Below, one piece after another: positions 13,413 to 20,989 of a stretch of 47,255 nt of DNA. The number at the start of each line of letters is the position of its first letter. Positions within the stretch are counted from its first letter, which is position 1. The position numbers were made by a program, and so were the translations under genes. The notes below the pieces were generated by a model. That model was given only the letters and a program-made list of their open reading frames with translations. It made no database searches and had not been told where the DNA came from. Source of the stretch: a virus; IMG/VR virus record IMGVR_UViG_3300027741_000108, positions 1 to 47,255 of that record; one strand, given 5' to 3'.

Positions 13413-15254
13413 TTATTGCTTATTATTTTTAAGTTGCTCGACTTCTTCTGACAATTCCTTTATTGCCTCAATAAGTAACCCTACCATTTTGTCATACTTG
13501 ACTGCTTTTGATCCGTCTAATCGAGTTGTAACAACTTCTGGTAATACTGACTCAACTTCTTGAGCAATAACACCAGTATCTCTTCTTCGAATAAAATTTC
13601 CAGTTTCACCGCCCAACTTTTTGAGGGCATCATCAGTCCAATCATAGCAAACCCCTGTGATTTTCTTCACTTTTGATAAAGCATTTTCAATTGGCTGAAT
13701 ATTTGTTTTGAGATTCCGGTCTGATGTCACAAATGCAAAAATGTCCCCTTTGCAGTTAATGACTCCATTAACACCCAGAGACTCTGTCATATAGACGTTT
13801 TGACCAAAGCCAACACCTGTATCTTCAAATATCACTAGGGCTTTATTTTCAGTCCGTATATAAAGTGCATCCGTCCATAATAACCCAGTTTTTGTATGAT
13901 TTTGAAAATAAAGTCCTGTGCTGGCGTTATTCGTCATCGGCGATTCTGGTATGCAAACATAGCCAGTATGTCGCCCAGTGGTATTGCCAGTAACATTACC
14001 AGTAAGATTACCAGTAACATCCCCAGTTACTGGTCCGGTATGTGTACCATTAGATGGTCCGGTATGTGTACCATTAGATGGTCCATTATGTGTACCAGTA
14101 GTATTGCCAGTAACATCACCAGTCAAACTACCCGCAAAACCAGATGTCGATCTAAGGACTCCGGACTGAAATGTTAATCCTTGACTGTCAACCAATAAAC
14201 CATTATCACCAGCAAATGTGATTCTATCTTTTGTCAAACTTGATGATTTTACTGTTATGGTGTTTACTCTAGACGACACATTCAATGTGCCGGTGCTTGA
14301 TATAAATGTTAAATTAGCACTATCAATTAATGCGCCATCTTCACCACAAAATGTAATCCTATCTTTTGTCAAAGTTGTTACATTGGCCGATGGAGTAGTT
14401 AATCCAACAGATAACTGAATAGAACGACCAAGAACCGTATTACTAACATTGTTGTATCTCAAATCTCCATCATCTACCAACAGCCCATTATTTCCAGCAA
14501 ATACCATTCTACCCGAAGTTAATGAAGTAAATGTACCAGTTTCTCCTATAATATTACCATAATGTATCCCGGTGGTATTTCCAAAAAGGTCACCAGTAAT
14601 ATTACCATGCACCACAAGAGATCCTTGAATATCCTGATCACCAGAAACAAAAATAGATTCAACATTTAAAGTATCAAAACTAAGACCATGAGGAATAGTT
14701 ACAAAAGATCCTATGGCCTCCTCTGGGGGTACTACAAATTCACCGTCATTATTCCATATACCAACAACAGTATTATTAATATAGAATAATAATAATGTAT
14801 GACCACCACCGTCAACATCAATGGCCGTATATGCCTCTGCTTCGGATTTTCCTTGAATCGAATTCCATTTTGGACCTAATAGTATCCATTGTGAACTGCC
14901 CCAAACAAAAAGTTGTTCATTTACTACATCCCACCACCCATCACCATTATTGGGCCCTGCTGGTGGCACATTGGATGCAGTTATTCCAGATAATGATGTC
15001 CAAACACTATTGGTATTGAATACCTTCATATTATGATTGAGTGAATCATACCAAAGTTGACCAACTACAGGGTTAAATGGTGGCACAGAACTGCAAAAAT
15101 GTTCTAATAGACGAACAAAGTTTTCATTTAAAAATTGCCCGTAGCCGGCAAAATTCTTACCAAATAAGGTTAAACTGGTGTAACTGTTATCAGCCACACC
15201 GTCGGCCAAAGTAACCAACGCGTCGCCATTAGACAATACTAAATTGTAGGGCAT
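13413..15254 (-). CDS. Long tail fibre with repeats and C-terminal S74 chaperone domain
   Basis: 613 residues. The N-terminal 120 residues match the 282-aa paralogue (LFGKNFAGYGQFLNENFVRL, PFNPVVGQLWYDS). Residues about 200-430 are repetitive shaft: LTKDRITFxGxxGxLxDS occurs repeatedly, then a Gly/Thr/Asn tract built on THTGPSNG and TGNVTGN units. The last 103 residues start at SDRNLKTN (S511) and run through GVIAQEVESVLPEVV to a terminal coiled coil. This is a well formed Peptidase_S74 domain with the expected Ser-Asp self-cleavage point. A GAGGAAT ribosome site precedes the ATG. Confidence 0.88.
   Translation of the reverse strand: MPYNLVLSNGDALVTLADGVADNSYTSLTLFGKNFAGYGQFLNENFVRLLEHFCSSVPPFNPVVGQLWYDSLNHNMKVFNTNSVWTSLSGITASNVPPAGPNNGDGWWDVVNEQLFVWGSSQWILLGPKWNSIQGKSEAEAYTAIDVDGGGHTLLLFYINNTVVGIWNNDGEFVVPPEEAIGSFVTIPHGLSFDTLNVESIFVSGDQDIQGSLVVHGNITGDLFGNTTGIHYGNIIGETGTFTSLTSGRMVFAGNNGLLVDDGDLRYNNVSNTVLGRSIQLSVGLTTPSANVTTLTKDRITFCGEDGALIDSANLTFISSTGTLNVSSRVNTITVKSSSLTKDRITFAGDNGLLVDSQGLTFQSGVLRSTSGFAGSLTGDVTGNTTGTHNGPSNGTHTGPSNGTHTGPVTGDVTGNLTGNVTGNTTGRHTGYVCIPESPMTNNASTGLYFQNHTKTGLLWTDALYIRTENKALVIFEDTGVGFGQNVYMTESLGVNGVINCKGDIFAFVTSDRNLKTNIQPIENALSKVKKITGVCYDWTDDALKKLGGETGNFIRRRDTGVIAQEVESVLPEVVTTRLDGSKAVKYDKMVGLLIEAIKELSEEVEQLKNNKQ
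14032..14103. repeat. 24-bp in-frame tandem repeat in the tail-fibre shaft
   Basis: Two perfect 24-bp units (14032-14055 and 14056-14079) and a third degenerate unit, each encoding eight residues of the THTGPSNG type. Because the unit is a multiple of three, copy changes would lengthen or shorten the fibre without breaking it. Confidence 0.85.
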
Positions 15255-15280
15255 TGTATATTCCTCGAATTATATTATAT

Positions 15281-15288
15281 TATTTATT
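15281..15288 (-). promoter_or_regulatory. Late-promoter-like box (one mismatch)
   Basis: AATAAATA, one base from TATAAATA, 26 bp before the ATG at 15254 in a very AT-rich gap. Weak evidence on its own; the position before a late-type gene is the support. Confidence 0.3.
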
Positions 15289-15335
15289 ATTTAAAATGTG
15301 GTGTTTTCCAAAATATCAATGAGTTATTTTATAGA

Positions 15336-15761
15336 TTATGGTATTGCTTGTGAAGATCTTGCATATAATTGTGCTGCAATTCTATCAATTGCCGCCAATA
15401 CAGTAGTCGGAGCTGGATCAGCCCAATGACTGGGATTTGCTGGAGAATATGTTGCATTTGCACTACTAGCACTACCAGTATAACCACGAGGACCAACAGC
15501 TCCAAGGATTGATGAGCCAGACGCCCCTGATGGTCCGATTGGCCCAATCGCTCCCTGTGGGCCTGGCGACCCAGTTAACCCATGACTACCAGTAAATCCA
15601 GTACTACCGGTATAATTTAAATTTTTCCATTTATTTATTCCATCACCAATTTTCATTTTGCCAGTATCAATCTCAAATCCTGGCTCGCCCTGATTTAAAA
15701 TTGGATTAATTAATAACCAATTGGCTACCGTATCTCTTCTTAACTGAATTGTTTGTGGCAT
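15336..15761 (-). CDS. Short tail fibre with Mtd-like N-terminus and collagen-like repeats
   Basis: 141 residues. The N-terminal module (LRRDTVANWLLINPILNQGE, then GKMKIGDGINKWKNLNYTG) is paralogous to that of the 363-aa fibre. Residues about 50-92 are Gly-X-Y collagen-like triplets (GSTGFTGSHGLTGSPGPQG). A short helical C-terminus follows, containing an AAIDRIAAQLYA helix. Collagen-like triplets in phage proteins form trimeric fibre rods. It lacks the S74 domain. Its ATG lies just after the stop of the preceding gene. Confidence 0.8.
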   Translation of the reverse strand: MPQTIQLRRDTVANWLLINPILNQGEPGFEIDTGKMKIGDGINKWKNLNYTGSTGFTGSHGLTGSPGPQGAIGPIGPSGASGSSILGAVGPRGYTGSASSANATYSPANPSHWADPAPTTVLAAIDRIAAQLYARSSQAIP

Positions 15762-15763
15762 TT

Positions 15764-16288
15764 TTAAGCTCCCCCGCCGTTAAACGGTGGTGCAATTGTA
15801 TATGTATTTCCTGCATTCCCACCATCAAGAGAAAGAACACTGGAATTGTTAGATTGATAACCCGGAAGCACTTGCACATCTATCCCAATACTATAATTAT
15901 CATCTGAATATAAAGGTCTCTCATTACCTGAATCATTGTCAACCAATTTAAGAGTAATCTTATAATATCTTTGATCCAACATATTTACTTCTGACTTATT
16001 AATTATAAAAGACCCCGTTCCTTTGGAATCGTCAACCCAGGTCAAGGGATAACTGACAAGTAAAAAATCATTTGTTGGATCTAATAAATCTACTAAAACT
16101 GATCTTCCCACAAGATTGGCAGATTTTTGATCCTGATTTTTTACTTGAACTAAAATAGTATTGTCTATACCTTGATAAATTTTAATTGTGCGGTTATACA
16201 CTACTCTATTCCTAGTCTTAAAAATTGCAGTATCCAAAATTTGGACCTGCACAACGTTATCGTATAAATAACTTTGAACTGCGATCAT
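15764..16288 (-). CDS. Late virion/tail-appendage protein
   Basis: 174 residues starting MIAVQSYLYDNVVQVQILD. I use the ATG at 16288 because it has AAGGTG upstream and an exact late promoter at 16306-16313; a frame to 16339 would cross that promoter. It is beta-rich, with an Ig-like look in the middle (KIYQGIDNTILVQVKNQDQK ... SFIINKSEV). It ends with LSLDGGNAGNTY and a Gly/Pro tail, sharing the DGGN motif with the 282-aa fibre. It is the first gene of the fibre island in transcription order. Confidence 0.7.
   Translation of the reverse strand: MIAVQSYLYDNVVQVQILDTAIFKTRNRVVYNRTIKIYQGIDNTILVQVKNQDQKSANLVGRSVLVDLLDPTNDFLLVSYPLTWVDDSKGTGSFIINKSEVNMLDQRYYKITLKLVDNDSGNERPLYSDDNYSIGIDVQVLPGYQSNNSSVLSLDGGNAGNTYTIAPPFNGGGA
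16263..16270 (+). promoter_or_regulatory. T4-type late promoter box (plus)
   Basis: Exact TATAAATA on the plus strand, 84 bp before the plus-strand gene at 16355. It lies inside the 5' end of the divergent minus-strand gene, so chance is possible in this AT-rich DNA. Confidence 0.4.
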
Positions 16289-16305
16289 CGTTGACACCTT
16301 TAGTA

Positions 16306-16313
16306 TATTTATA
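16306..16313 (-). promoter_or_regulatory. T4-type late promoter box (minus)
   Basis: Exact TATAAATA, 17 bp before the ATG at 16288, with AAGGTG in the short leader. It would start the fibre-island transcript. Confidence 0.65.
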
Positions 16314-16354
16314 TCAAAAACGTCAATCAGATCCTGCAAATATCTTTAGGCGAT

Positions 16355-16732
16355 ATGATCGATTTAGAAATACAAAAAATACTAGATGCACACCCGTTTC
16401 TAACATATTTAATATATGGGGGGAATGAATATATATGTATTGTTCAAAATGTGGACGATGTTATTACCACTATCTATGATTTTGGCTTATTGAAAGATAA
16501 AACCCAAAAACAAATTTATTTAGAATTAGGAGATCAATGGTGGTGGGAAAGTCATAGACAAATCCCAATAAATTTGTTTTTAAAACAGGACTGGGCACAA
16601 TTTAGATTTTGCCTTAGAACAATGAATAGCAAAGATGTGAAAATAGTCTATGGGCCATATGTTAGTCTTAAAGAAATGTCCAGTAAACGTAGCAAAAGAA
16701 GAAGTATTACTTTGGTTCGTAGAGTCGTTTAG
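16355..16732 (+). CDS. Conserved phage protein with basic C-terminus, unknown function
   Basis: 125 residues starting MIDLEIQKILDAHPFLTYLI. Conserved-looking blocks are YGGNEYICIVQN, LGDQWWWES and NSKDVKIVYGP; the end is strongly basic (SSKRSKRRSITLVRR). I recall unnamed homologues with the same WWWES and KRSKRRSITLV blocks in marine T4-like phages. It is on the plus strand, divergent from the fibre island, and converges on the DnaE-like gene with a 26-nt overlap of 3' ends. A translation or nucleic-acid role is possible from the basic tail, but unproven. Confidence 0.7.
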   Translation: MIDLEIQKILDAHPFLTYLIYGGNEYICIVQNVDDVITTIYDFGLLKDKTQKQIYLELGDQWWWESHRQIPINLFLKQDWAQFRFCLRTMNSKDVKIVYGPYVSLKEMSSKRSKRRSITLVRRVV

Positions 16733-17297
16733 TTAATAAATTCATATGCACAGCGACTAAATGTGCATAAGCCACCCCGTGACTTTGTTTATACCCATAT
16801 TCGCCGTTAATATCTTTTTCCCATATAGTCTTAGCAACCTCTTTCCAAGGTAACCCAATTAAGTGCCGTTTGGCAGGTCGAATAACAGCTAAAAACATGG
16901 CTAGTCTAGGTATACTGTTAACTGCTTCGGGCATTTTGATCAACGTTTCATAGTGCCCGCCTATGTGTATAACTTGTCGACAAAATTCAGGATCATATAA
17001 TCTCTCCCATTCAGGCTCTTGAGTCATTAAATGATCCAATTCTGCCTCACTTGATATTTGTTGATAAACACTGACATTTAATAAATCTAATTTGATATAT
17101 CCCCTGTCCTGAGCCGATTTATATTCAATTGCCGATATTCCCAATTCTGGATCCACAGGTATATCAGTTACATGTATACCTGTATTATGTTTAACTAATT
17201 TACTATCACGCAAAATGCTGGCTGGAGTATGATCCAATACCGCTAATGCTAGATCACGATTAGCCATATCAATATCAATATCACTGTTAAACTTCAT
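16707..17297 (-). CDS. DnaE-like polymerase fragment, catalytic palm/fingers piece
   Basis: 196 residues. Bacterial DNA polymerase III alpha motifs appear in order: SDIDID (D6, D8, D10), like the MPDFDVDF palm segment; KHNTGIHV (36-43), like KHAGGVVI; GYIKLDLLNV with D71, like LVKFDFLGL; PRLAMFLAVIRPAKRHLIG (130-148), like ALVALFRPGPLQSG; and YGYKQSHGVAYAHLVAV (167-183), like YGFNKSHSAAYALVSY. The three palm aspartates are therefore kept in about one sixth of the normal length. The preceding DnaE block is on the gene at 4179-4709. The start at 17297 overlaps the upstream stop (ATGA). Confidence 0.75.
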   Translation of the reverse strand: MKFNSDIDIDMANRDLALAVLDHTPASILRDSKLVKHNTGIHVTDIPVDPELGISAIEYKSAQDRGYIKLDLLNVSVYQQISSEAELDHLMTQEPEWERLYDPEFCRQVIHIGGHYETLIKMPEAVNSIPRLAMFLAVIRPAKRHLIGLPWKEVAKTIWEKDINGEYGYKQSHGVAYAHLVAVHMNLLTKRLYEPK

Positions 17298-17551
17298 GTA
17301 AACTTTCCCCACTTTAATTTAAAAAATACAGCATCTTGTGCTTTGAGCCTGGCCATGATTGAAAATTTATGACCGAAAGAAGCGGGATCTACATCTCTAT
17401 AATAGACAGGAGATTCTACAGCATTCTCCATTACCCACATACCTTGTTCCGTTCTTTCCCATTCCCAAAGTGGACTTGCTGCATAAATTTCAGGATCATC
17501 AACATCACCAACTCTAAATTCATAGACTTTTAATTCCACTATATCGGTCAT
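17294..17551 (-). CDS. Conserved small phage protein
   Basis: 85 residues. Blocks VYEFRVGDVDDPEIYAA, LWEWERTEQGMWVMENA and FSIMARLKAQDAVFFKLKW look highly constrained (Trp/Tyr-rich, beta). I recall similar unnamed proteins next to replication genes in T4-like phages. Overlaps of 4 nt on both sides tie it to the zinc-finger-like gene and the DnaE-like piece, so it may work with the polymerase fragment. Function unknown. Confidence 0.7.
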   Translation of the reverse strand: MTDIVELKVYEFRVGDVDDPEIYAASPLWEWERTEQGMWVMENAVESPVYYRDVDPASFGHKFSIMARLKAQDAVFFKLKWGKFT

Positions 17552-18279
17552 AATCCAGCTTGGTTAAGAATGTGTTTGGCCCACTCTGTATCGCCCATAT
17601 AGTCTTTAAACTTGCGCTGCCAAATATCAGGTTCTAACCAAGGCATAATTATTTCAATTTGATCCTCAGTGAGGCTATCAAGAAACGCAATTCCAGTATC
17701 ACAATTATACACGACCCAAGGGCTAATACGCCCTGTTGATATATGTTGACAAATACGATTGCTATTACCGTACCTAAAATAATCGTTAAAACCATTCTTA
17801 AGTTCTGGATGAAGTTCTGCATAATCCTGCATTTCCCTTAAGGCCCTCTCCATAGCATCTTGCACTGACTCTCTTTTGATATACCCTGATAACCATTCAG
17901 AATATAAACTATCCTTGCACCAATGATCTAACTTTTTATTGTTACTCAATAACCAATCAGTAAAACTGCTGATATTGATTGCTCTAATAGAAACTAAATG
18001 CCTACCAAACTTAACAAAGGCATTATAATAAGGACTATTGACAAAATCCTCATAGGTTTTTAATTTTGCGCTACCCTGAGTCAATTCATAAAATCTTAAA
18101 TAACTGGTCAGTCCTAATCGGACACCAACTTCATTCTCCTGCTGCCATCTGCGTTTCTTCTCACAAAGATGTGCTGCCAATACACTTTCGCGGCTATACG
18201 TTTTCGCACAGTACTTGCAGGTATGTGATAATTTGACAGTATCAGAGATCTGTTTTGATTCGTTTATCGTCGTATCCAT
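17548..18279 (-). CDS. Protein with N-terminal C2HC zinc finger, unknown function
   Basis: 243 residues. Residues 20-40 form a zinc-finger-like unit, CKYC...HLC (C21, C24, H37, C39), followed by a basic stretch (EKKRRWQ). The remaining 200 residues are helical and unrecognised, with conserved-looking SPYYNAFVKFGRHL and LLSNNKKLDHWC blocks. A DNA- or RNA-binding role is inferred from the finger. The gene overlaps its upstream neighbour by 38 nt and its downstream one by 4 nt, within an operon of replication-type genes. Confidence 0.7.
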   Translation of the reverse strand: MDTTINESKQISDTVKLSHTCKYCAKTYSRESVLAAHLCEKKRRWQQENEVGVRLGLTSYLRFYELTQGSAKLKTYEDFVNSPYYNAFVKFGRHLVSIRAINISSFTDWLLSNNKKLDHWCKDSLYSEWLSGYIKRESVQDAMERALREMQDYAELHPELKNGFNDYFRYGNSNRICQHISTGRISPWVVYNCDTGIAFLDSLTEDQIEIIMPWLEPDIWQRKFKDYMGDTEWAKHILNQAGL

Positions 18280-18709
18280 GCTGTTTTGCTAATTGTTTGA
18301 TTTCTTCTTTGGAGTTTATTTTTGATAAAAGCTCAAGCTCATCATTGCGCAACTCTGGAAAAATGGAAGATAAAAACTTAATAGTCTTATTGTCACTGTT
18401 TTTCTTTTTTGTGGTGATCCAATAATGACGTTGATTGCCCATGTCTGGACTTACTGTAGTACACATTAACCACTGTAACTTTTTATGTTGACTTGTACTT
18501 ATATCAAAAAAGTTAACATTCACTCTTTCATTTGTGGCACGCAAGTACCACTCTTGAAGATCACTGGGCCCATCCACACTTGCACTATACCTTAACATTA
18601 GATAGGGACTGAATTTTTTTCTTTCTTCTTCAGTTAGGTCGTCATAAAATGCTCGGTCTTTACGATCCAATGCCGCAGTTTCGCTTTTGACTGTTAATTT
18701 ATCACTCAT
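18242..18709 (-). CDS. Candidate clamp-loader small subunit (gp62-like)
   Basis: 155 residues, all-helical by composition. The order of features, FSPYLMLRYSASVDG, then NVNFFDI, then KKLQWLMCTTV, then an Arg/Lys-rich linker and a closing LAKQHGYDDKRI, parallels cyanophage gp62: PFIVNRCLSYF, ANEMN, KKLQ-FLIN, RKRxRFxKW, YYGYSDxKA. T4 gp62 is a short helical subunit that completes the gp44 ring, so length and fold would fit. The similarity is a by-eye pattern only, and gp44 itself is 15 kb away. Confidence 0.45.
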   Translation of the reverse strand: MSDKLTVKSETAALDRKDRAFYDDLTEEERKKFSPYLMLRYSASVDGPSDLQEWYLRATNERVNVNFFDISTSQHKKLQWLMCTTVSPDMGNQRHYWITTKKKNSDNKTIKFLSSIFPELRNDELELLSKINSKEEIKQLAKQHGYDDKRIKTDL

Positions 18710-18935
18710 TTTTTTTAATCAATTGATATATAATTTTAACAGCATCCATTGCATCTTGTAAAGTGGGATTGGTTTCGGCAGCACGTCGAATCTCGCCCCA
18801 TAGTTGATCCTCTTTTAAAGACTCAAGTAGTTGAGTTTTTGATTCAGACTCGGTGTATATTTCCCTAGCAACAGCACCAAACTCACGAATGAAAACTGTT
18901 TCGCCATCATCTGGACTTTCATATATTTTAGGCAT
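18702..18935 (-). CDS. Conserved small phage protein
   Basis: 77 residues starting MPKIYESPDDGETVFIREFG. The MPKIYESPDxGxTVxxRExG opening is one I recall from unnamed cyanophage-type proteins. The rest is helical and acidic. It overlaps the gp62-like candidate by 8 nt and follows the 159-aa gene by 3 nt. Function unknown. Confidence 0.7.
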   Translation of the reverse strand: MPKIYESPDDGETVFIREFGAVAREIYTESESKTQLLESLKEDQLWGEIRRAAETNPTLQDAMDAVKIIYQLIKKNE

Positions 18936-18938
18936 ATA

Positions 18939-19418
18939 TCACCAACATTTAGAAAAATCTACCACTTCACTTTGTCTTGAAATCTCTTTAACACAATATA
19001 CACAAAGACTTCCAGAAACCCCTGCCTCTAATGGAATAGCCAACAATTGACCAGGTTTTAATTTTGGAAAATACCATTTAACATCTTGATAAACATCCTC
19101 AATCTCAATTGGATGAAATTCAGGTCTAAAACTACTGCGAGGATTGAAACAAAATGCACTAAATCCACGATCATTGATACTGGTCAAAGGAACTACTTCC
19201 AAATCACCAGAATCTTTTTCACCGATTAATATTTGCCAATCTACTGGCATTTTGATCACATGTTCGCCAATTTTTAAAACTAATGCTGGGCTATTGAAGC
19301 TTTCCAAAAAGATTAAAGGAATGTAAAAATAATCAGGATCTTTTGAGTTGCTATTATCTAACACACAGAATTGCATGTCGTCAACTTCGTCAGGAATGTC
19401 CGTCATTTCATAGGACAT
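18939..19418 (-). CDS. Conserved phage protein, unknown function
   Basis: 159 residues. Strongly patterned beta blocks: DMQFCVLDNSN, YFYIPLIFLESFNSPALVL, MPVDWQILIGE, DLEVVPLTSINDRGFSAFCF, NPRSSFRPEF and VKWYFPKLKPGQLLAIPL. I recall close unnamed relatives in T4-like marine phages. It is the first gene after the promoter at 19468-19497 and heads an operon of 159-aa, 77-aa, gp62-like, zinc-finger, 85-aa and DnaE-like genes, so a replication-associated role is likely by context. Confidence 0.7.
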   Translation of the reverse strand: MSYEMTDIPDEVDDMQFCVLDNSNSKDPDYFYIPLIFLESFNSPALVLKIGEHVIKMPVDWQILIGEKDSGDLEVVPLTSINDRGFSAFCFNPRSSFRPEFHPIEIEDVYQDVKWYFPKLKPGQLLAIPLEAGVSGSLCVYCVKEISRQSEVVDFSKCW

Positions 19419-19467
19419 ATTGTTATCAAGTGTAAGTATTCTAATTTTATTTCTCCAGTTATTGTAT

Positions 19468-19497
19468 ATGATACAGCATTGTCTACTATAAAGTCAA
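19468..19497 (-). promoter_or_regulatory. Sigma70-like early/middle promoter
   Basis: -35 TTGACT (19492-19497), 18-bp spacer, -10 TATCAT (19468-19473). It lies right after the uvsW gene and about 50 bp before the ATG at 19418. Confidence 0.6.
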
Positions 19498-19504
19498 GAC
19501 TTAA

Positions 19505-20989
19505 CTACTGCCATGTTATCTTTTCCAAACTAAATTGATAATTTGATTCTGTGTAATAGGCCTTGCGCTGAGTTAGATGCCTTTTGGAAAATTTGCAGGT
19601 ACTGGTAATATCATAAATGTTGACAAAATCTTTACCAAACCCTTTACGCAAGCCACGACCAATACTTTGTATCACACGCACAAAACTCTTACCTGGCTCA
19701 AATAAAACTACATTATTTAATAAAACAATATTAATACCTACAGCAGCCACACCATATGTACAAATCAAAATCTTATTGGTACTGGTAGCAACCTCATCAT
19801 ATTCGGCTTTACGCTCTTTGGCCTTAGTAGATCCTGTAACTAAACTAACATCGGGTTTGTCACTTAATAAGCTAAACAAAGTACTTAACTCAGCTTGAAG
19901 CAATTTTCCAGTAGCAATACGATCTACTAATATTAATGTATTGCCATCTTCTTTAATACGATCAAGCAGCTTGGCAATAAATGCCAACCTTTCAGGAGTC
20001 TCAGTTAAGTATTTCAACTCGCTTTGATAATCTTTATATACAACATTATCAACCAATTGCACAATGTTGATATGACAATTTGACAATACTCCCTGTTCTT
20101 GCAAATCGCTAGCTTGTAATTGACCATCAACTTCACCCAACATAGACCTTAACACGGCTCTAGCATATTCCTCTTTTGGCAAAGTGCCAGTGAATGCCCA
20201 ACGAATTGGGATACGACAAAATGGTCCAGAAAGCAATGTGCGCAATACTTCAGATTTGCATGTGTGAGCTTCATCAACCATTACACAAACAACATCCTCA
20301 AGGAATTCCCCAATGGTGATATCATCTGTACCATTCTTTGTATTTTTTAATAAGTTGTTCAGACTTTGCCAAGTACAGATTGTGTGCTTTTTTCCAATAT
20401 CTTTTCTATCACCATAATAAACACCAACATCCAATCCTAGATTAACATAGTCTGCTTCTGTTTGCCCAACCAAACTTTTATTTGGAACAATGATCACACT
20501 TCTTCCATAGATTTCAGTGCAATAGCTCAATGCCGCTGTGAGAATAGTTTTACCGGCCCCAGTAGGAAGTATTCGCATACATTGAGTATTTTTCAAAAAT
20601 CCATTAATAGCCTCAACTTGATAATCTCGCATCATAATGGGTTTACCGGCTGCAGGGTGCCCTTCAGGCCAAACACGATCAGCAAATAGTTCTTCAGTTA
20701 TTTCTTCAAACTCATAAAAAGTTCTATAGTCTCTAAGATCATCGAGATCAATATCATAACCAGCAGATTCTAATATGGGAATAATGTCAGGTAATAAATT
20801 AACATAGGTACTGCCACCAAGCTGAGCCAAGCTGACTTTTCCATCCCATCTACCCAGTCTAACTGCTGGAAGATATCTGGCACCCGGCACATCAAACTTG
20901 AAACGATCAGCAATCTTTTTTCTAGTAGATGCGTCGACACCTTCTAGTTTTACATTGATCTCATCTCGAATTACTAATTTAGCCTGCAA
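19505..20989 (-). CDS. uvsW: UvsW-like SF2 helicase
   Basis: 494 residues, near T4 UvsW (503). In T4 this ATPase unwinds R-loops and branched recombination intermediates and helps switch from origin- to recombination-driven replication. Visible: the UvsW N-terminal region (VRLGRWDGKVSL, residues 43-54); RDYQ (121-124); Walker A PTGAGKT (142-148); DEAH (239-242); FTGTL (266-270); and the SF2 motif VI QSIGRGLRKG near the C-terminus. It overlaps the upstream 395-aa gene by 11 nt, so the two are probably co-translated. Confidence 0.93.
   Translation of the reverse strand: MQAKLVIRDEINVKLEGVDASTRKKIADRFKFDVPGARYLPAVRLGRWDGKVSLAQLGGSTYVNLLPDIIPILESAGYDIDLDDLRDYRTFYEFEEITEELFADRVWPEGHPAAGKPIMMRDYQVEAINGFLKNTQCMRILPTGAGKTILTAALSYCTEIYGRSVIIVPNKSLVGQTEADYVNLGLDVGVYYGDRKDIGKKHTICTWQSLNNLLKNTKNGTDDITIGEFLEDVVCVMVDEAHTCKSEVLRTLLSGPFCRIPIRWAFTGTLPKEEYARAVLRSMLGEVDGQLQASDLQEQGVLSNCHINIVQLVDNVVYKDYQSELKYLTETPERLAFIAKLLDRIKEDGNTLILVDRIATGKLLQAELSTLFSLLSDKPDVSLVTGSTKAKERKAEYDEVATSTNKILICTYGVAAVGINIVLLNNVVLFEPGKSFVRVIQSIGRGLRKGFGKDFVNIYDITSTCKFSKRHLTQRKAYYTESNYQFSLEKITWQ

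Noticed and set aside
14032-14103. Short tandem repeats as a possible CRISPR array
   Set aside because: The units are contiguous without spacers and stay in frame inside a tail-fibre gene.
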